Positions 57,095 through 64,000 of a stretch of 64,000 nt of DNA are shown here, piece by piece. The notes below the pieces were generated by a model. The model was not told the origin of the DNA. It made no database searches and saw only the letters and a list, made by a program, of their open reading frames with translations. The stretch covers positions 4,311,001 through 4,375,000 of the forward strand of contig CM065299.1 in the NCBI GenBank assembly GCA_032871835.1, in the 5' to 3' direction. How positions within the stretch are numbered: position 1 is the first letter of the stretch; each line of letters begins with the position of its first letter. Source of the DNA: Dipteronia dyeriana (lineage: Eukaryota > Streptophyta > Magnoliopsida > Sapindales > Sapindaceae). The translations under genes were made by a program, and so were the position numbers.

Positions 57095-60000
57095 CAGGAG
57101 ACCTAAGGAGATATTCCTAGAGAGGGTGTACTCGGAGGTTATCATGTAGTGAAACTTTCTCTGTTGTCTTGACGGCCCGTAATTTTTACTTTGATTTAGG
57201 GTTTTCTACATATATCTTGCGTTGTGTGATTGTTTATTTTCTCTCATCTTATTTTTCAGCTATGGATGTTAATTAATATGAGTTATGGACGAATATTAGG
57301 CATATCGTTTCTTGTTTATCTATACAAATTCCCAACAAAAATTAAGTTGTTTCTAATAAAGGTGCCCATGCAAAAATTCATCATACTTGATGGTAACTAA
57401 ATGATATATCGACATATGTAAAGTTAATTACTTGAAAGATCAAAATATAAATGTTCAAAAATTTCCAATTTCAAAAAATACGAAAGTGTTGATAATGGTG
57501 AGACCACGTCTTGTTGTGGTTCTAGCCACAAGCATCACTTTCTACTTTCTTCAAGAAGAATTATACGCAATGCCATTCTTTTGATGCAAATAATAAAGAT
57601 TTGAGGACGGAATTAGGTAGATATTTAGAAATATATATATATATATATCACATTTATTTTAATAAATTCAACGTAAGATATTATCGAATTGAATGAGTGT
57701 TATTTATAATTAAATCATATTGAACGGGGTCAGAATAGATGACGGTGGTTAGATATATACCTAGAAACATTGATGTGGAGCTAATAGACTTAAACATTTT
57801 TTTCGATTTCCTGGTACATATCTTTTCTTCTTCTTCTTCTTTTTTACAAGTTTTCTGGTCTATATTTTACTTGATCTAAAAGAAATATCCTTTTTAAATT
57901 ACACCCATTTTTGAACGGATGATAAAATTCAGAAAAAATAACCGGTAGATTACTCACAGATGGAGAGAAGTCTGAAATGGCCAATAAAATTCAGTTTTAT
58001 CACAATTTTTCCACTTGTTAAGTCTAAACCTTATTTGTCCTATGTGTACTAAATCAGCTTGGTCGGTAAAGTCTGTTATTGTTGTATAAATGATATTGGA
58101 TTCAAATCTTGCTTTATATATATATATATTTATTTATTTATTTAAATTTTCTATTATCAGTTCGAAATGAGTTCCTTAGAGTTCACATACTGATATATTT
58201 GTTCTAACCGATAATAAAAAAATTATATATAATGATTTTTAAGAGTGATAATTTCAAATTGAGATAGGTACATCCTACAAGTGTGTTACATAAGTATAAC
58301 CGGTCTCTTGAGTTCAAATCCCGCTCATACTATAACCGGAAAGGGTATTTTTGAACAGAGATAGCTACATCATATGTGTATTTGATCTTAACATGATCTA
58401 AGACGGAAAAAAAATGGAGATTAGGTAGAGTACATGATAAAAAGTTGTAGGTGAGCTGGATAATGGATCAAAGGCAATGAAGTGGATACTAATATTTAAA
58501 GACAATAAAAGGAAGAGAATGTAAGCATGTCTCACTCCACCAAAATAGGACCCTTATATACATACATATATATTAATTTGCTATTCTATATGTTTGTGGT
58601 TTCATTTACTCCATTGATAAGTCCTTTTCTTTTGCAACCGTAAAAGCTTTCCTTAATTTCCACTTCTTTCTCTTGTGATCATAAATTCTTTTGTCGGTCT
58701 TTTGCTTATTTATTAAAGGGATTTTTTTTTCTATAAAAAGAATGATAATTTATTATTCTCGTGATTCTTTGGTAACCAAACTTGAAGAAAATCTAAAAAA
58801 AAAAATCAATTTTTTATTGTATTCATGCTTTCGTATCTGCGTTTGTAATAATATATAATTAATTTGAATACGGTTGAGAATTCTTTTGTCGGGACAATTT
58901 CAAAAGTTGGTTGAATTTAGCATTTGTTTCTTCAAATTTTGCTGCTGAAGTTTGAATTAATAATCATAGTACTGTTGAAAGTATATATTTTTCGTGTAAA
59001 TTGTAATTATTTATTGAAATTGCATTTATAATTCTTGATAATAACTCTTCTTAATTAAACTAATAGTTCAACTCCCTTAATTATTTTACTCCTTATATAA
59101 TACGTTTTAGTCAATTTCAATCACAAATAAAAATATTTTCCAATCATTCAATACATATCTTTTTTTATGATAAACGGAAAAAAAAAACTTACGTTGTCGG
59201 AGCAACAATAATTCAAGAAGACAAACTTAATTTGACCCCAAATCCTCTCTAATATATTCTGTTTAAATTCAATATATATCAATGTATAGATAGATATTGT
59301 AGTTGGGCCAAAAATATAATCATGTCAATATTGTGAGATAATAATAATAGTAGTAGGACCTCTGTGGAGCCTGGAGATGAAAGGCAAAATATCTGTCATG
59401 GGGTCTCCTAGTTGCTATCATGGCCTTGCGGGCAAGGGCAAGTTCCCGTCAACACTTATCATTGACCTTCAATTTTGTTCAAGCAGCTAGCTGAGACTGA
59501 ACCAATCTTCATAAACAAATTAAAGCCACCAAGACCTCATCAAATTAAAGATTATTTGATCATGAAGAGGTCAAATTAAATTTCGAGAAACCAGATAGTC
59601 TAATCCTTGGTCGTCTTTGGTTGTCTTAAGTCAAACTAGCTTGCTTGTTTTATATCCATGTGCCAGTCCACCGGCGCAATTGAAGGTTTCTACACGCGTC
59701 AAAAGTCTTCAGTGAGAAAGAGATTATAGTCTGATACTCTTATTCCACACAAAAATCTTCTCTATTACTAATTTCTACATATAAATAATTAACGACTTAT
59801 CACAATGCACAACTATGAAACTTGTTTTCTTTATATATAATTATATATTGCTTCCTATTGAACTTGAAACACTCTCAAACCGAATGAACACATTTTCAAT
59901 GGGAGACACTTGAATGATGGTCACTCACAAGTCAACGCTATATTTGATTAGAAAATGATGTAATTAACATCCATAAATGAAGATTTTTAATTATCGCCTT

Positions 60001-62152
60001 ATGTAACTCGATGGTACAAATACTCATTTGGTCCGATAAATTTGAGTCGCCATTACTATAAGTGATATATATATATATTAAAAAAATTAACCATATCGAA
60101 AGTTTGAAACTATATATCTTTATAGTAAAAAAATTATTTTCATATACTTATTGTTAATGTTGAAAACCACTTGTGATACACTGATACTTAAGAATTAAGA
60201 TGACTGATTGAAATTGTTTTAAAAATAAATACATGATCGTATATTTTTATTAGTGGATGGACATATTGATAACATGTTTAATTAAGTAGGTTCAAAGATT
60301 AATTAACTTGGTCAAGCTTATATTATTTATCTCTTGCACCAACCTGTTGATCGATCTTAATTAATTATCATGGGTCGCTATCTCTTAATCTCATTTTCAG
60401 ATACATTGAAATTTGCCTAAGGGATAGTAGCTGCTTGAATTAAAAGATGGATCCAAAGTAACATGTATGATTCAAAGCTAATTAAAAGCGAAAAAAAAAT
60501 TGATATTGAAACCAGAGAGTCAAACAATAAGAAGATGGATCCAAAATAATCTGTTTATATAATTAATTATCCTTATATATGTTTATGATTTCACCAACCT
60601 AATTATTCTTAGCTGATCATTTGGGTCCTTGTAGCTTAATTTCAGTGGAATTTCAGATCCACTGAAATTGCCTATCAGAGTAATTAATTGAATAAAAAGA
60701 TATGAGAACTAATGTCATATATGATTAAATCAAAGCTACAAGCCACGCACCTTATTAGTTTTATCATATGAAAATGAAAAAATTGAAAGAAAAAAAAAAA
60801 CAAATTAAGGAATGACATGGAACATTTTATGCAGGTTTTTTTTACCATCTTTTGGTCCATATATTTATTGAAATAACAGTAGATATATACAACTAAGTAC
60901 CTTATAATTATGAAATAATTCAAGTGGTGTGAGAGAAGAAAATTGTAATAATAGAACCAATTGATGAACATAATCATAAATTAATTAAAATTTTCTTCAT
61001 ATGTCTTAGTGATAATATATTATATCAGAGGTATGTTGGAAATTACGTAATTATAAGGAATAATTTTTATATCTTACTCTTCCCATTATAATATATGAAA
61101 GATTAAAGAGAGAGATATGTATCTTACATTTTATTGAATTTAATTAGAATAATCAATATTATTACATTTTTGGTTAAATTGGAAAAATTAAGGATTAAGG
61201 ATGGTTGACTGAATTTGTTTACTAATTAATTAGTTGAGATAGTAAATGAAATTGTACATTAAATTTGAAATTTGTGATGAAAAAAATGAGCCTTGATATA
61301 CAATGGATTAAAATAATAAGATCTATGTTAGTAATACCTTGTCTGGATTAGTGGATAGATAGTGTTAAAAAAAATGTCCATTCTCTTGATTACTTATAAA
61401 ATCATATTCCAGCCGTCTACCTACAATTAGATTTACCTACTTTCACTTATTTAATCAACGGATCAAAAGTTTTGCATTGATTGAATTAAAATTAAATCTA
61501 ACTTACTCTTAGTTAACATTCATGCACTTATTTAATATGTGGATCATAAGCTTTGCACTGATTTAATTAAAATTAGTATTTTTTATAACAAAATTTAGTA
61601 CGTACTTAAAAGAGAACTTTTGATTACTTGTATATTCTAATAATATATGCCTTTTAAAAATATTTTATAGACATATGTACTCTTCCTTTAGGATTTAATA
61701 TTAATTAGAACGATTGAATTACATGTACTCTTGGCTTGACTGCCTGTTGAGTAAATCTTTTCGTTAATCATTTAAAATAAAAAAATTAGAACGATTGAAT
61801 ATATGATGGGGATGATTTAATAAATTTTTGCAAACCATATACCCCACACCCAAATGAACAAAAAAAAAATAACTTCGATCCTGCCTGAAGACTTTAATTT
61901 GGAATTCATTTTCAATAAATACTTGCAATAGTAGACATTAAAATGCTCAACGAATATTGAATCTAATGAACTTATTTAATGTTGGAGAGACTTCTTTAAA
62001 TGCATTTTTTTTTTTCATATAAAAAGATAGATGTTTTCGGTGTGAGTGATTTATTATGAAAATTGATCATTCTTCTTACTTCATTTAGTTGGTTGGAGAC
62101 AACAACATTTCATGTACCCTGCAGAATATAAATCACTTGAGCCTTAATGATC
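57095..62152. other. 5-kb AT-rich intergenic region, no gene seen
   Basis: There is no ORF with recognisable motifs. tRNA-like repeat traces occur at about 58040-58120 (AGCTTGGTCGG, then GGATTCAAATC) and 58305-58325 (GAGTTCAAATCCCGC). A local duplication lies at 60395-60485 and 60630-60740. Small (TA)n tracts occur at about 57632 and 58118. Confidence 0.45.
60630..60672. repeat. Short inverted repeat
   Basis: AATTTCAGTGGA is separated by a few bases from TCCACTGAAATT, a perfect 12-bp inverted repeat that could form a hairpin. It lies in the second copy of a local duplication whose first copy (about 60395-60485) has only a degenerate version. Confidence 0.6.
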
Positions 62153-62155
62153 TAA

Positions 62156-62465
62156 GGTGGTGTTTGGTTAGGTGGAATGGAATGGAAAGAAATTCATTCC
62201 ATTTGTTTGGTTTGTTAAATTCCAATGGAATGAGCATTCCATTGGAATGGGGATTCCACCATTTTTGTGGAATGAGCATTCCATCCAAAAATCAATGGAA
62301 TGCCCATTCCATTCCATTAACACATTTTATTTTCAAAAATAACCCTCTATCCCACAACTCAATTCCAAAAATACCCTCATTTCCAAAAATAAAATACATA
62401 TTATTATTATATTTATATATATTATATATACTATATAATTTATACTTTTATATTTTATTATTATT

Positions 62466-62508
<43 letters not shown>

Positions 62509-62585
62509 CTAATTATTTATATTATATATTATATGTTATTATATACATAATGTATATATATATATATATTATTATATACACAATG

Positions 62586-62616
<31 letters not shown>

Positions 62617-63450
62617 TATATAATAATATATAATATTTTTATATATAATAATATTATATTTTTATATATATATATATAATATTTATAATATATATTATTA
62701 TATAATTTATACTTTTATATTTCATTATTATTATCCAAAATGAACATTATATTTTCTAATTAAATATATTATTATATATATATATATATATATTATTATT
62801 ATATATATATATATATTATATATATACGCATTATATAATTATATATAATATTTATATATTTAATAATATTAATATTAATAATATCAATATTTATAATATA
62901 TAATATATGATATTTCTAATATATAATATATAATAATATATATTAAAAATATATATATATATAATATTTATAATATATATTATTATATAATTTATACTTT
63001 TATATTTTTTTATTATTATCTAAAATGAACATTATATTTTCTAATTATATATATTATTATTATTATTATATATATATACACATTATATAATTATATATAA
63101 TATTTATATATTTAATAATATTAATATTAATAATATCAATATTTCTAATATATAATATATAATATATAAATATATATCTATATATATAATATTATATATA
63201 CTTTCATTTTTTTTTATCCATAATATATAATGTTATTATAAATGTTTTGTAATTATTGGTATTTTGGTCAAAATACAGTTGATTCGATTCCATTCCATTC
63301 AGTTGTTAACCAAACAAAATATTACTGATTCAGATATTGATTATAAAGTCTCAACCAAACAAAGAAATCAGTTTTTCATTCCTTTCCATTCCAATTCTCA
63401 TTCTTATTACCATTCCATTTCTCATTCCACCATGGTAATCAAACGCCACC
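62156..63450. mobile_element. Tourist-like MITE with expanded TA core
   Basis: The left end, GGTGGTGTTTGGTTAGGTGG, mirrors the right end, TAATCAAACGCCACC. TAA target duplications lie at 62153-62155 and 63451-63453. Subterminal zones are rich in GGAATG/CATTCC. The central 800 bp or so (about 62395-63230) is almost pure TA/ATT, with several near-identical direct sub-blocks (ACTTTTATATTT...AAAATGAACATTATATTTTC near 62710 and 62995). Confidence 0.75.
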
Positions 63451-63453
63451 TAA

Positions 63454-63878
63454 GACCATCTCCAATAATGTATATGCTAATATCGATGTTAAATTTGGTA
63501 CAAAAAATAGTAAAATATTATATTTTACACATCATTTTAGCATTGTACTCCAATACATAATTTCATTTGAAATGCTATTTTTATTTTTTTATTATTTAAA
63601 ATTATAGAAATCATCAAATATAATTAATGCATTCAATTTATATAATATTTTTATTGTTTAAAATTATAAAAGTCAGCAATTAATGTATTCAATGTAATTA
63701 AACAGTTGTATTTTTGTAATTAAAAAAGTAACATTTATTGTTTTGTCAAATTTGACACAAAGAATAGCATATGCCAAATTTTGCACAACATTTGGTATTG
63801 CATTAGAGGATGCTTTTTTTTACTTTATACTAAATTATGGTATTAACACATCCAAATAGCATTGTATTGGAGATGTTC
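63454..63878. mobile_element. MITE with GACCATCTCCAAT ends
   Basis: The left end, GACCATCTCCAATA, mirrors the right end, TATTGGAGATGTTC. TAA lies on both sides (63451-63453 and 63879-63881). The sequence is collinear with 38500-38970. It directly adjoins the preceding MITE and shares one TAA with it. Confidence 0.7.
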
Positions 63879-64000
63879 TAAGAAAGCGATGATTCTTCAA
63901 TTTATTATTATTTTTTGCTGTTCACGTTAGTTATTTTTGATAAAGTAATTGCAAGTGACATGTATTTAATTAGAATAACAATTCCATGAAAAAAGAAGTT

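Noticed and set aside
58040..58325. tRNA genes suggested by TTCAAATC motifs
   Set aside because: Only short box-B-like motifs are seen. They look like common tRNA-derived repeat remnants and no cloverleaf is evident.

Overview
This is AT-rich nuclear DNA from a flowering plant, almost certainly a eudicot. The evidence is a plant LRR receptor kinase, spliced class IV HD-ZIP genes, Ty1/copia and Ty3/gypsy remnants, a caulimovirid-like fossil, and many MITEs and (TA)n tracts. I cannot name the species. All coordinates, splice sites and repeat comparisons were read by eye; no alignment or database search was run.

Host genes. (1) A two-exon MIK2-like LRR receptor kinase on the + strand (4921-8094) looks intact at 1023 aa. 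(2) An 11-exon class IV homeobox-leucine zipper gene of HDG2 type lies on the minus strand (47272 down to 42313). It splices without frame breaks into 759 aa. (3) A diverged, 5'-truncated paralogue lies on the same strand (30098 down to 26996). It lacks the homeodomain and zipper but keeps seven coding exons in frame, giving a predicted 507-aa START-only protein. Non-coding blocks flanking these two genes recur at about 1.69-2.03, 24.96-25.48, 30.26-36.83 and 37.27-41.24 kb. This suggests that the HD-ZIP locus was once a longer tandem array and that one copy has lost its gene.

Mobile DNA by region. 1-1635: start of a minus-strand gypsy element (degenerate gag, primer site, 814-bp LTR). 2359-3364: hAT-like element carrying a smaller MITE. 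9130-11566: truncated minus-strand copia element. 11850-13000 and 54425-55620: two inverted copies of an LTR-like repeat. 14047-19223: complete but disabled copia element with 220-bp LTRs and a CACAT target duplication. 19443-20140: Tourist-like MITE. 21471-24564: TIR element split by TA-rich DNA and a caulimovirid fossil. 31439-36012: stack of a small MITE, a probable solo LTR, and TIR and Mutator-like elements. 38500-38970 and 63454-63878: two copies of one MITE. 55817-57094: TIR element. 62156-63450: Tourist-like MITE with a (TA)-rich core.

The most biologically interesting feature is the START-only HD-ZIP IV derivative beside its intact parent-type gene. A protein keeping the START and adjacent regions without DNA-binding and zipper domains could compete for ligands or partners, or it could be a decaying copy; the sequence alone cannot decide. 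The best genome-history feature is the viral fossil, in which reverse-transcriptase sequence precedes movement-protein sequence and the whole fragment sits inside a split transposon.
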